Shown here piece after piece: positions 1 to 9,908 of a DNA stretch of 19,805 nucleotides. The notes beneath the pieces are model-generated. The model was not told where the DNA came from, did no database searches, and was given only the letters and a program-made list of their open reading frames with translations. How positions within the stretch are numbered: the first letter of the stretch is position 1; each line of letters begins with the position of its first letter. The stretch covers positions 212,610 through 232,414 of the forward strand of contig JAAOMT010000675.1 of NCBI GenBank assembly GCA_016748015.1, read 5' to 3'. The translations under genes and the position numbers were made by a program. The stretch is from Geosiphon pyriformis. Taxonomy: Eukaryota; Glomeromycota; Glomeromycetes; Archaeosporales; Geosiphonaceae.

Positions 1-117
1 TAATATTAAAATTAAGTTCTTGGAAGTAGGTAGCAAGTGTTTCACTGTTCAGGTCTTCTGTTCCCAAATGTGAATAATGCACTAAATTATTGTAGAGGTT
101 GCTTCTAACTTCTGAAA
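1..117. other. Left edge, no recognised feature
   Basis: AT-rich sequence with no convincing reading frame. Its reverse complement does not continue the LTR homology seen from 118 onward, so the antisense LTR fragment breaks near 118. Confidence 0.5.
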
Positions 118-462
118 TGTTGTAGTTGCAAACTAAAGATACATTTTGATGAACTACAAGTTATTTTACTGAACTATTGATTAATTTGGGTGAACTATTC
201 ATAATTTCAGCGAATTTCTTATAAATTTTGGCGAATTTCTGTAAATTTCGGCGAATTTTTGAATGTTACAAAGTTTAGGGTATTGTGTAATTTGATCATC
301 TTATTTTCTGTTATACTAATTAGATTATTTTAATTAAATCGTGATATGTGATAATTGATTAAATAATAAATGATAATTTGAAATGATATTAATATACTAA
401 TGAATTATAGGAATTATAAGGATAATTTCATGCTAATTAATAGCTAAAATTCTACTGGTAAC
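118..462 (-). repeat. Antisense fragment of family-1 Ty3 LTR (5' part only)
   Basis: The reverse complement of this stretch aligns by eye, with small gaps, to 3912-4243. It starts at the same terminal motif TGTTACCAG (reverse complement ends at 462; forward copy starts at 3912) and runs through the same AT-rich stretch and the same 20-21 bp repeat array (here about 129-262). Beyond about 118 the match stops, so only roughly the first 345 bp of an LTR of about 886 bp is present. The exact TG end sits six bases before the first ATG of the truncated RT frame of element 1. This suggests that an antisense copy inserted into, or was rearranged against, the pol gene. It could also be read as a terminal inverted repeat pair around 463-3911, but the LTR reading explains the PPT, TATA box and downstream PBS better. 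Confidence 0.75.
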
Positions 463-467
463 AACGG

Positions 468-1664
468 ATGCTTAACAATGAGCTTATCCAACTATCAATG
501 AGTCTATGGGCCTCACCGGTGGTCCTGGTTAAAAAGAAGAATGGAAAGATACGATTTTGTGTTGATTATCGACAACTCAACAGTGTCACCATTGGAGATG
601 CTTACCCTCTTCCGCGAATCAATGACATGTTAGATGCCCTTGGAAAATCTAAATACTTTTCAACATTAGACCTAGAAAGCGGATACTGGCAAGTTGCCAT
701 GGATTCCAAAGACCACCCCAAAACAGCATTCACAACACAAGGAGGAAACTACAAATTCAATGTAATGTCCTTTGGATTATGCAATATGCCAGCAACATTC
801 CAAAGACTTATGGATGTTGTATATGCTGAACTCCTTTGGAAATCAGTAGTTGTCTATCTTAATGACACTGATGTTTATTCCCCATCTTTCGAACTTCATT
901 TAATTCACTTGTGAGAAGTTTTTCAATGATTACATAGAACAGGATTAAAACTAAACATTGAAAAATGCCATTTTAGAAAAACAAGTTTGGCCTTTCTTGG
1001 TCACATAGTTAGTGAAGAAGGAGTTAAACCAGATCCAGGAAAAATCAGTGCTGTTAAAAACTTCAAAGTTTTACAAAATACTACAGAACTAAGAAGATTC
1101 ATAAGATTAGCATCCTACTATCAGAAGTTTATCAAAGGATTCTCGGAAATTGCAAAACTCCTCAACCAGCTCACCACCAAAAACGTTGAATACAAATGGA
1201 TTACCGAACACCAAAAAGCTTTTGAAATCCTCAAGGAAAAACTGACAACAGCTCCAATCTTCGCCTATCCAGATTTCAGCAACTGATTTCGACTAGCTAC
1301 AGATGCTTCATATACTGCCTTTGGTGCCATCTTATCACAACTAGATAACAATGAAAATGAGCGAGTAATTGTCTATGCTAGCAGAACATTAAAACCAGCT
1401 GAGAAAAACTACTCTGCCACAGAACTAGAAACAGCAGCCATAATTTGGGCCCTACACTATTTCAACTTTTATCTCAGGCCTAAAAAATTCGATATTATCA
1501 CTGATAATATTGGACTCAAATAGCTTCAGAACAAAAATACTCAGCTGAATGCAAAACAAACCCAATGGACAGGATTTCTAGCAAACTATTGATACATAGT
1601 ACATCACAAACCAGGAAAACTCTACACCAATGTTAACTGTCTCTCCATAATGAAACAAGATTAG
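468..1664 (+). pseudogene. Ty3-type reverse transcriptase-RNase H, 5'-truncated and stop-ridden (element 1)
   Basis: The product would copy element RNA into DNA (RT) and degrade the RNA strand (RNase H) in the virus-like particle. The frame begins near the RT motif WASPVVLVKKKNGKIRFCVDY and continues through LDLESGYWQV, a catalytic box reading YLND at 855-866, FLGHIVSEEGVKPDP, and an RNase H domain with ATDAS, ATELE and ITDN. The RT box would normally be YxDD; the first Asp is Asn (codon AAT), a single G-to-A change that should abolish activity. In-frame stops are TGA at 912, 927, 1284 and 1590, and TAG at 1521 and 1662. Several replace positions where Arg or Trp is usual, and CGA-to-TGA or TGG-to-TAG explains them. 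No frameshift is needed from 468 to 1664. The part of RT before 468, with protease and Gag, is missing. The family assignment is secure; function is lost. Confidence 0.92.
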
Positions 1665-1716
1665 AAAAACACAAAAACCAACACTCAACTTAACCAACCA
1701 AAAGAGCCAACAAACA

Positions 1717-3102
1717 ATGAATTCGGAAAACTACAATGATCTCAAACAATATTTGGAAACATTAACAATCCCAACAGATTGGTCTCCAGAGGAAAAACAT
1801 CGACTACAACAACAAGCCAAACAATATTTTCTACACAACAACATTATTTATTACTGAAATTTCAAAAACCCAGACAAACCACTCAGATTAATACAAGAAC
1901 AAGAAAAAGAGACTATATTATACAACATGCACTCAGATCCTTTATCAGCCCACTTCAGAAAAGACAGCACCACCCAAAGAACACTAGAATACTACTTTTG
2001 GCCTTGAATGAGAAAAGACATTCACGAATATGTCGAATCTTGTGATAGTTGTCAAAAAAGAGGAGAAACTTGCCCTACAGAACCTTTAAACCCAATCAAA
2101 GTTGAACAGCCTTTTGACAGAGTTGGTATCGATTTAGTCAGACCACTACCTATCACAAACCAAGGAAACCGCTACATTGCAGTAGCCATAGACTATCTTA
2201 CCAAATGGCCTGAAGCCAGAGCCATTCAACAAGCAGATGCAAAATCAGTAGCAAACTTCATCTACGAAAACATTATTTGTAGACATGGATGCCCAATAGA
2301 ACTTTTATCTGATCAAGGAACACATTTTGTGAACAATTTAATCCAGGAAATTTGTGGACGATTTAATGTTAAGAGACCATTATCTTCACCCTACCATCCA
2401 CAAATAAATGGACTGATAGAACAGTTCAACAGAACATTGTGTGAATCATTAGCCAAAGTTTAAACTGATTTTGAGCAAGAATGAAATCTCTTTATTCCAT
2501 CAGTGTTACTAGCATATAAGACACTAAAACAAGATACCACAAAACACACACTATTTGATTTAACTTACGGAAGGATGGCAACATTACCAATTAGTTTCAC
2601 AGTGGAAACATACCTAGTACAACCAATTGATGAAAACAATTTCCAAGAAATGCTTCAACAAAGAGTCTACACTCTGCTTAGCACATTGGAAGGAAAATGA
2701 TGAATAGCAGCCACCCATATTGAACACTCCCAAGCTCAACAAAAAGAATGGCATGATGACAAATTGCCTCCAGTCACCAATGAATTTAAAATTGGAAACA
2801 AAGTTCTTTTACACAGAACTAAAGCCAAAAAACAATGGAGTGGAAAATTTGAAAATAAATAGGATGGACCATTTTTTATCCATGAAGTTTTAGGCAACGG
2901 ATCATACAAGCTAAGACTTGATGACAAAATTCTAGCAAAAATTGCACATGGAGATCGTTTAAAATACTATAATTCCAGAAACAATCCTGAACCATTAATT
3001 CCACAAATTGGTATACATTTCCCTTTAATCAATCCCAAAGACATTCTCCAAAATTTAGAACCAATAGTTGTCATTGAACAGCCTCACAACTTGAACACTT
3101 AA
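1717..3102 (+). pseudogene. Ty3-type integrase, own reading frame, stop-ridden (element 1)
   Basis: The integrase inserts the cDNA copy into the genome. The frame starts at ATG 1717, shifted relative to RT-RNase H, and ends at TAA 3100. Visible in order: an HHCC zinc region (HSDPLSAH, then CDSC), the catalytic core with Asp in GIDLV, Asp in LSDQGTHF and Glu in IEQFNRT, and a C-terminal GPY/F-like module around DGPFFIHEV. Counting residues, 35 lie between the second Asp and the Glu, so the DD35E triad is intact. In-frame stops: TGA 1855, 2005, 2482, 2698 and 2701, TAA 2461, TAG 2860. TAG 2860 sits where Trp normally precedes DGP, so TGG-to-TAG is likely. There is no frameshift in about 1.39 kb and I see no chromodomain after GPY/F. 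The separate start recurs in element 2, so the split looks ancestral rather than damage. Confidence 0.92.
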
Positions 3103-3223
3103 TTTAAATTTATTATTATAGTTATCTTCTTATAATTTAGAAACAATCTCACAAAAACAAAACAAAAATAACATAAAAACCCATGCACCAAAAATAATTT
3201 TCTTTTATTTCAAATTGCTTATA
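3103..3223 (+). other. Spacer between integrase and ORF X
   Basis: A short AT-rich stretch with no recognisable coding content or signal. It separates the integrase stop from the ATG of the next degraded frame. Confidence 0.5.
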
Positions 3224-3943
3224 ATGACTATTCCTTAAAACATTCAACAATTATCCCAAAAACTAATGTTAACTTTAAAAACAATACCCGAATTATCTAT
3301 TACTGTTACTAGAAACCACATTAATTATACCCAAACAGAAGTAGTTACAAATTTAGCCCCAAATTCATGAAAATATCACCTGTATAAGAAGAACACAAGA
3401 AGTTATACTGGAATTCACCTGCCAGAACTTTTAAAACTTGCTTTAAGAGAAAATCTAATGCTCACTCCAATTAGTATTCCACCAAATACTACAATTTAAC
3501 AAAGACTTCAACTGTGTTTCAATGAAGAAAACACTGAATATCCTCCAATCTATAGATATTTTTACATTGGAAAAACACTCTACAAATGGAAACTGGAACT
3601 TACAACAGCAAACCTCGCAAAAGAAGCTATTCAAAAACAACTCCACAATGAATTCAAGACAACAGCTGGATCAACAAACAGTCGCTACAGGCTCAGAGCT
3701 GCTCTTAGACTTTATGACCTATTCCACACCTGTGAAAACGTACTACAAAACCCAATTTTTCAACTTTTGAAGATTCAATACATTGGAAAGCTCACAGAAC
3801 TGAAATTTCAACAATTTTCAGACCAAATTTTTTCAATAATTTTGGATTATTATCTGGAAATGACAAACAGTACTTGGATTTTGATGGAGCTCAGTCTTAA
3901 GGAGGAAGTTATGTTACCAGACAAAATTAGAGATATTATTTAG
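3224..3943 (+). pseudogene. Unrecognised ORF X between integrase and 3' LTR (element 1)
   Basis: Read from ATG 3224, one frame stays open to TAG 3941 (about 239 codons) apart from three stops: TAA at codon 5, TGA in the sequence NS-stop-KYHLYKK, and TAA just before QRLQLCFNEENTEYPP. The translation is protein-like: charged, helix-prone, with recognisable stretches such as YRYFYIGKTLYKWKLELTTA and YRLRAALRLYDLFHTCENV. I see no transmembrane segment, signal peptide, zinc motif or known catalytic motif, so it does not look like an env protein. The frame differs from that of the integrase. Its last 30 bases run into the LTR and its codons include the polypurine tract, as often happens for the 3'-most ORF of an LTR element. 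Function is unknown. A shorter overlapping ATG frame at 3522-3770 reads into less protein-like sequence and is probably a shadow. Confidence 0.6.
3899..3908 (+). promoter_or_regulatory. Polypurine tract candidate (plus-strand primer) of element 1
   Basis: A ten-base purine run, AAGGAGGAAG, lies four bases upstream of the TG that starts the LTR at 3912. Position and composition fit the RNase H-resistant primer used for plus-strand DNA synthesis in LTR retroelements. No other comparable run is next to an LTR start here. Confidence 0.6.
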
Positions 3944-4129
3944 CATAAAATTATCTTATAATTTCTATCATTAATTAGCATATATTATTGTTTCAAATTA
4001 TTACTTATTACATTAGCAAAAATGTCCGAAATTATCATTTAATTAATAACCCAAATTGTATACAACACAAATGTAACCTAATTGCGATGATCAATCATGC
4101 AATACTCTGAACTATGTAACATTCAAAAG

Positions 4130-4247
4130 TTTGCTGAAATTTATAGAAATTCGCTGAAATAATTGATAGTTCACCAAAATATCTAATAGTTCACAGAAAT
4201 AACTTGTAGTTCACCAAAATTTATCTTTAGTTCAGCAAAATTGTAAA
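4130..4247 (+). repeat. 20-bp tandem array in family-1 LTR U3 (about six units)
   Basis: Units begin at 4130, 4150, 4170, 4190, 4210 and 4231; the fifth is 21 bp. The core reads TTCACCAAAAT or TTCGCTGAAAT followed by a variable stretch usually ending in TAG. The same array appears inverted at about 129-262, and its last two units reappear at 9909-9945. Being upstream of the TATA box, it may act as a repeated enhancer-like element; that role is inferred. Confidence 0.85.
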
Positions 4248-4291
4248 AAATAACAAAGTTCAAGTTCATAGAATAGTGTTACGACAAGTTG

Positions 4292-4299
4292 TATAAAAG
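4292..4299 (+). promoter_or_regulatory. TATA box of family-1 LTR
   Basis: A TATAAAAG motif lies about 380 bp into the LTR and is followed by a pyrimidine-rich CTTCTCTCTTCG stretch that could mark the transcription start (U3/R border). In the AT-converted copy near 9985 the TATA core is retained while surrounding G and C are lost. Confidence 0.6.
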
Positions 4300-4797
4300 A
4301 AGAGCTTCTCTCTTCGAGAAAATGTATCTTATTTTAGATTTAACAATTAGAATCATCCTTTATACACAAAATGAAATAAATATCAAATAATTTGAAAAAT
4401 CAAATCCTGAATTATTTCACTTTTGAAATTAACTAATTCCTATGAAACAGTTTGAAATTGATTAGCTACCAATTTCAGTAAACTGTTAGTGACTCCAGGC
4501 CTGGATAAAAAACGTTTTCCTTAACAGAATTCTATTTCTTTTACATTTCTTTTATTTTTCTTTTCTTTTATTTTTATAATCATTAGGGTAGCCTACAGAC
4601 AAGATTTCTGTAGAAGAGTTGACTTTCACAGCAAAGTAGCTATACATTTTAGTGAGCTTCCAAATGAGCAATTCCTGGAAAAGAGTTGACGTTTACTACA
4701 ACGTAACTATATAAAGTAACTGGTATGGAATTGGCCATTCCACTTATAAGTCCAGCAGTTCAAATTATAAGAGATAATTTGAAGATAAATTTAGTAA

Positions 4798-4892
4798 TTG
4801 GAGGTTCAACCACATCCAGAAAATGGGAATTCACAGCAAACAAGCATTGACAACATTTAAGAAAAGAGACCAAAAACCTCTGGTAACAATGG
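4798..4892 (+). mobile_element. Primer-binding-like site and leader of a second family-1 copy, cut by the LINE
   Basis: Right after the LTR comes TGGAGGTTCAACC (4799-4811). Its TGG start fits a site complementary to a tRNA 3' CCA end. The next 80 bases align to 10438-10530 in the AT block, where they likewise follow the LTR, so this is element leader and not random flank. An ATG at 4889 may be the start of a lost gag. Homology stops near 4892-4905, where LINE coding sequence takes over. The ATG frame from 4823 is therefore chimeric: leader first, LINE after. Confidence 0.6.
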
Positions 4893-4904
4893 ACAATTCT
4901 GAGT

Positions 4905-5100
4905 TGGTACTTTTACTCTCCTTTTCTGCTTCCCCCAACATTTCAGCTTTAGGTCTGAGTAGTTTAAAAGTCTTGATGACCAAAGTTGGCAGTTTGGAAT
5001 CTAAGTTGGTGGCTCTCAAGGCTTTTGTTGATTCAGTTTTGGCAAAGTTAGATCATTTGTGTACTGGTTTGGGTCCTTTGTTATCCTCTTTATCTCAATG
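4905..5100 (+). pseudogene. LINE ORF1 C-terminal remnant (coiled-coil-like)
   Basis: An open stretch of about 65 codons rich in Leu, Ser, Val and Lys, including VGSLESKLVALKAFVDSVL with spaced leucines that suggest a coiled coil. It sits immediately upstream of the endonuclease domain but in another frame; the switch lies near 5085-5101. In related LINEs this segment is often continuous with the endonuclease, so an indel here is the simplest explanation. The upstream zinc-knuckle or nucleic-acid-binding part expected of ORF1 is missing. Identification rests on position and composition only. Confidence 0.5.
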
Positions 5101-8100
5101 AGTAATTTGATCTGAAAGATAACTATGTGTAATGTTCAGGGTATCAATGTTTCTGCCAAGCAGAAAGATGTTGTTCACTGGCATAAGAATATAGGCAATT
5201 TGATTTCAATTGTTACTGAAACCAAGTTGAAGAGCAAGATTCATCTGTGGATTGCTGACAAGTTTGATGGTGTCTGTGTTTTCACTTTTGGTGTAGACTC
5301 TAGTTATTTGAGTTCTGGTATTGCCATTATCATAAACATTTTTCTGGCTTGTTATATGTGTAAAATTTCCGAGATATCTGGTTGGCTTCTTTCTGTCAGG
5401 CTATTCTTCAAAAATAAACTCTCTGTTTCTATTTTGGGGCTCTATGCTAATGCTTCTTCCATGGTTCGATTCTCTCAAACTGGTGATATTAATTCCATTA
5501 TTACAAAGGCAGTCAATAAGTCTTTTTTTGTTGTTCTTGATGGCAATTTCAATGAAAATAGTTCTCATAAGAGTACAAGTTTTCAGAAATGTCTTAATTT
5601 GAGTCTGGTCAATTCTTTGGTTGGTTGCTTAGCTGTAAAAAAGCATACTTGGGAGAATTCAAAGGACATTATGAAGACAATTAATTATGTGTTTATTTTT
5701 TGGAATCTGGTCAATGCTTTAATATAGCATAATGTTTTGAAAGTTAATAAGCATTTTAACATGAATCACCAAGCTATTTTTGTGTCTGTGGGTTTGAGTG
5801 GACTTTTGGATACACAATTGAACTCTTTTTGTAAACAAGCAAACAGAGATTGTTGGAAGTTTGATTTCAAAGATGCTGATAAGGATAAATGTAACAATTT
5901 TAAGAAATCCATGTCAAACAATGCTGCAATGTTCTCTGTTGAGTTTGCTACTGCTGTGCAGTTATCAGATCTAAACACAATATAGAATATTATCCACAAG
6001 ATAATGACTCTTTCAGCTGGTAAGATTTTTAAAAAAAAATGGTTCAAGAGTTTTGATGAAGTCTTCACCAAAGATTCTTCGAGGTTTCATAGACTAGAGC
6101 TTTTGGTTTCAAAGATTGTCAAGGCTTCTTGTGAGGAGAATATTGTTAATTTTGTCTTTCTTATGAAATGTTGGGACTCTTTGAACAATACTAAATCTTT
6201 GGTTATTTAGGATCTCATGAATACTGGTGTAAGCTTTAATCATGTTTGTTTTGCTCTTTATAAGTCTTATTGCACTGTTAAGCTTACTGAATCTCTAAGG
6301 GCTAATAAAGTAAATATCAGGTCTGTTATTAATAGGAAAATGGAAAGCTTTGAGGTTAATAAGAGTCACATGATTAGGAGTATGCTGGAGTGTTCATTTC
6401 ACAAAGTGGTTTTTGGTCATCTGGTAGTTGATGATAAACTGATTCTGGAACCTGATTTGGTTAAGTCTAAGATAGATGTAATCATGGATGGTTGGACTAG
6501 AAAGTGTAGAGTGGTAGATGATATCTTTAATGACTGGCATTATTAATATCAACTCTTGGAGTATGTTTTTGATGAAGCTTTTTCTGGTGTTATAAGTTCA
6601 ATTAATTTTGATGAATTGGTTAAAGTGGTTTCTGATCTGCCTGATAACAAAGCTACTGGTCTCTCAGGTATATCGAATGAACTTTGAAAGCATTGTGACA
6701 AGACAGTCTTGAATATGCTCTTGATGCTCTTGAATTTTTGTCTGTCTGATGAATTGGTGCCCAGCTCTTGGAAAAAGGCTTGGATCTTGATGATTTCCAA
6801 ACCATATGAGTAGAAAGGTGTTCTGACAAATACTCATCCTATTGTTTTAATCAAAATGACTCATAAAATTCTTTCCAAGATTCTTTCTGACAGGATTTCT
6901 TTGGCTTGTAGCACTTTTAATGTTCTTCGTGAGGACAATTTTTCAGTTTTAAAGGATATAATAATCCAGTCTCCCATTTTTGCAATTGGTTTGGTTATTG
7001 AAGATGTTTTGGAAAAAAACCAGGAGCTTTGACTAATTTTGCAAGACATGCAGAAAACATATGATTCGGTTGGCTGAGAGCATCTTAAGAAGAGTTTGGT
7101 CAGAATCAAAATGTGCAGCAAATTTATTTGATTCTTTGGTAATATTTATAGGAATTGTATCAACAGAGTTATGACAGATTTTGGTTTGATGAGTGGTTAT
7201 TGTGTGATAATGATCTGAACCAAGGAGAGGTGTTTTCCTCTCTTTTATGATGCATATTTTATGATTCTCTATTGTGTAAAGTCAAGTGTTAAGAGAATGT
7301 GTGTGGATATAAGTTGAATTTTTATTTTATTTTTAGAAGTGGTTGCACTAAATCTTAGACTGAACTTTCTTCTTTTTTTGCTGCTGGCACTTTCATTGAT
7401 GATACAATTTGGGTTGATAGCAGTTAGAGTACTACTCAATATATCCTTAATGTTGCTGGTAAATTTTTTCAGATCAATAACATTTCAATTAATAATGACA
7501 AAACAGTGGCCATTCTCATCAATAGTAGAGTCAGCACTTCTTTTCTTTCCATTAATAGCTTTCTGATCTTTATTGCCAAAAAGGGTGAATCTTATTAGTA
7601 TTTGGATATTTTTCTGTCAACTAAAAGTCTATTAAAGTTTAGTTTGGCTAAAACAAATTTAGACATTTGGTTTTATACCAATCTGGTCTTGAAAAAGGCT
7701 ATCTTGAATAAGCAGCTTTTGTATTTGGTATCAGCAGTTTTCTATTCTATAGTCAGCTATAAAATGCAGTTCAGTTTTGTTCCTGTTGGTATATACAACA
7801 AGTGGAATGCTCTAATTTGTAAGGGCTTAAAACTTAAATCTGGTCTACCACTCAATTTTCCTAGTGACACAATTCACCATTCATCTTTTTATGGTTTGAA
7901 ATTTTTCTTACAAGTTCAGTCTAAAAGTAAGATTGCTTTCTTTGTTAGTTTTGTGAACTCTGGTGGTGTCTTAAGTCACTTGTTTTTTCACAGGTCCCAT
8001 AACTTACAAGTTCTGTATTGGTGCCCTCTTTATCTATTGAGTTCTTCTGTCCATATATGTGTCAGTGCTTCTAATAACTTTCTGGCAGGCATGATTTGTA

Positions 8101-9776
8101 TTCTTCTTGATTGCAATTTGTTCTTGGAAGGCTTTTTGGCCAGTTTCTTTCAGTTTTGCAGTGAGATTTCTATGTTTGCTGTTCTGAACAAGTTAAAATT
8201 TCTCAAGTTTCTCCTTTCTTTCCATTGGTATAGTGTAGCTTTTATGAATTAACTTTATAATAATCATGGTGTTGTCTTTGATTGGTGTACTTTTAGGTAT
8301 TAAAAGAGACTGGACTTCCATGGTCCTGCTTCTGAGTGGTTCAAGATTTCTATAACATTTTTTGATGGTATGGCTTTTTCTTCTGCTCATCTTTTAGTTT
8401 CTAGTAGAGTTGGTTCTTTAAACATTCTTAACTCTGGTGATTATGTATCTGTGTATAACTGTCTTTCTTAGGTTGTTTCTGGTAGTTTATCTGTGTATAT
8501 GGATAAGTCTCTAAAGGATTTGGGCACAGTTGGCTGTAAAGCTGGTGCTGCTGCTTTTTTTGAGGACATTAATTTGGGTTTGGGCATTGGTGTATCAGGT
8601 TTGATGTCATCAACTATGGTAGAATTATAGGCTATTGTGTTGGCCCTGGAGTGTGTTCTTTTATCTAGCTCTGTTTGCTTGTTTTCCAATAGTCAATCTG
8701 CTTTAAATACTTGTAAGTCAGAATTGGGTCTGGTGTATCCTGACTTTCACAATTGGTGTTGGGTTGAACATCAGCATATTGTTAATGTCATTCATAGTAA
8801 GAATTTGAGAGTTAGTTGGCACAAGATGAAGGGTCACTCTGGTGTTTCAGAGAATAAGCATGCTAATGTAATTGTTGATGTTGTCTCTTTCTCTAGTTGG
8901 TGTCTTCCTCTTTGCTTGGATGAATGCTTTATAGTAACTGATAGTAGTGTTGTTTCTGGCAATTCTAGGCATTTTGTACATAATATTTATTGTTCAGTTT
9001 GTCATATACACTGGAAAGTTGGTTTTGGTTCTAAGTTTTTGACAGGTAATTTGCTTTTTGAGGTCAATTGGCTCTGCTTGTCACTGGTGTAACATTCTGA
9101 TTTGCACATGGCTGTTGGTTTTACCAGCAAGCCTTCAGCTAGTGCACACACTTATTTTATGAAGGTCTTACATTATTGACTGCCTGTTGCCATTTATAAG
9201 TGTTTTTATGACAAACATTATCTTAGTGTATTGTGTTTGTATTGTAGTAATATTGAAGTATTGGATTATGTGTTTTTTTGTGAGGTCGACAATTCTATTA
9301 GGCATCAAATATTGGAATTCCATGTGGCTTTATGGAAGGCTCTTTCTGGTTTCTCTTATTTCTCTTCAAGTATGCTGCAGCTGTTGTCATCTTGTGCTTT
9401 TAATTTTTTTGTATCTATGGCTCTTTATAAGGATTTTGTTTTTAATGATTGGTTTCACAAGACCATTTCTGTTTTCCATGATCCCAAGATTGTCAGTTCA
9501 GAAGTTGTCAAATTTGTGTACTCTTTTGGTTTCACCTTTAAGGATGATATCTGGATGGTTCATACTAAACATTGTGCTTATATAAAGAAAACCAGATTGA
9601 TACTATTGGATAATTTGGCTCTTGTATCAATTTCTGGTTTGGTGTTGGGGTTTTCTGTTAGTGTGATCAAATTACTTGGTATTACCAAAGCTTTTGGCAT
9701 CTGTTTTGGGTTCCACAAATTTTGTTTGTTTTTCTCAAATATAAGTAACTCAGTCTTAGTTCATATAGCTGTGTAG
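5101..9776 (+). pseudogene. LINE ORF2: endonuclease-RT-RNase H-zinc finger polyprotein, stops and frameshift
   Basis: The product would nick target DNA, prime on it and reverse-transcribe the LINE RNA. Order: apurinic-type endonuclease (about 5119-5800; TETKL retained), linker (about 5800-6540), RT (about 6550-7620; PDNKATGLSGISNEL, FIDD at 7392-7403), RNase H (about 8497-8885; YMDKS, VEL, WHKMKGHSGVS), and a C-terminal CLYC...C finger (9234-9281). Frame 1 carries 5101 to about 7205, then the frame changes between 7200 and 7209 and is kept to TAG 9774. There are many TGA, TAA and TAG stops, for example 6685, 7425 and 8250. Endonuclease positions expected to be Asp read Asn at 5545 (GNFN), 5683 (INYVF) and 5764 (NHQA). 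RNase H reads FSNSQ at 8688 instead of FSDSQ, and the finger His is Tyr (9267). These fit G-to-A or C-to-T. Inactive. Confidence 0.88.
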
Positions 9777-9908
9777 TGTTGTTCTGATCAGTTCAAATGG
9801 CTGGTCATATGTAGAAAATACATGATTTATGCCTAGTTTAGATTATTTTTTTGATGTATAGTATTAGGTAGTGTTTGGATCTTACTCATTAATTAATAAA
9901 AAAAAAAA
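9777..9908 (+). other. LINE 3' UTR and oligo-A tail
   Basis: A noncoding tail of about 120 bases ends in ATTAATTAATAAAAAAAAAAA. The A run (9898-9908) marks the 3' end of target-primed insertion. The next base begins Ty3 LTR homology. Confidence 0.75.

Larger units (their letters stand above)
463..3911 (+). mobile_element. Ty3/Gypsy element 1, 5'-truncated internal region
   Basis: This is the 3' half of a Ty3-type retrotransposon: RT-RNase H, then integrase in a different frame, then an unrecognised ORF, then the polypurine tract and LTR. Gag, protease and the rest of the upstream pol are absent; homology begins abruptly at the N-terminal part of RT next to an antisense LTR end. All three coding parts carry stop codons but I see no indel inside any of them, so decay is mainly by substitution. 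The integrase-first-RT-last order of Ty1/Copia is excluded because RT-RH precedes INT. Confidence 0.9.
3912..4797 (+). repeat. Family-1 LTR (3' LTR of element 1, also 5' LTR of the next copy)
   Basis: The left edge is TGTTACCAG, shared with the antisense copy ending at 462. The right edge is placed just before the TGG at 4799, near GTAAT, because a primer-binding-like site and leader follow. Length is about 886 bp, close to the roughly 867 bp of the family-2 LTR. It contains a 20-bp tandem array, a TATA box and sequence that is recovered, AT-converted, at 9909-10437. The right boundary is uncertain by several bases because no complete second copy is present. Confidence 0.75.
4893..9908 (+). 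mobile_element. LINE-type non-LTR retrotransposon, degraded
   Basis: This runs from a coiled-coil-like ORF1 remnant through endonuclease, RT, RNase H and a C-terminal Cys/His finger to a short 3' UTR and an 11-base A tail (9898-9908). Length is about 5.0 kb. The 5' end is placed where homology to the Ty3 leader stops, so it is approximate and the element is probably 5'-truncated. No target-site duplication can be seen: the left flank is Ty3 leader and the right flank is the interior of an AT-converted copy of the same family's LTR. Coding-strand composition is T/G-rich, unlike the A/C-rich Ty3 coding strands on either side, which marks the element off clearly. Confidence 0.88.

Noticed and set aside
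118-4243. Foldback, Ginger-like or DIRS-type element with terminal inverted repeats around pol
   Set aside because: The right repeat is better explained as an LTR: it has a PPT before it, a TATA box inside and a PBS after it, and the inverted copy stops at the LTR TG. The integrase is a DDE type following RT, not a tyrosine recombinase.
4823-5101. A complete small gene of 92 codons
   Set aside because: The first part aligns to noncoding Ty3 leader (10438-10530 homologue) and the rest is LINE ORF1, so the frame is an accidental fusion.
7339-7566. Small hydrophobic membrane protein
   Set aside because: It is an off-frame reading across the LINE RT catalytic region; the true frame there reads FAAGTFIDDTIW.
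9231-9776. Independent gene at the 3' end of the LINE
   Set aside because: Same frame as the upstream RNase H region and ending just before the LINE 3' UTR; it is the C-terminal part of ORF2. The overlapping frame at 9187-9585 is its shadow.
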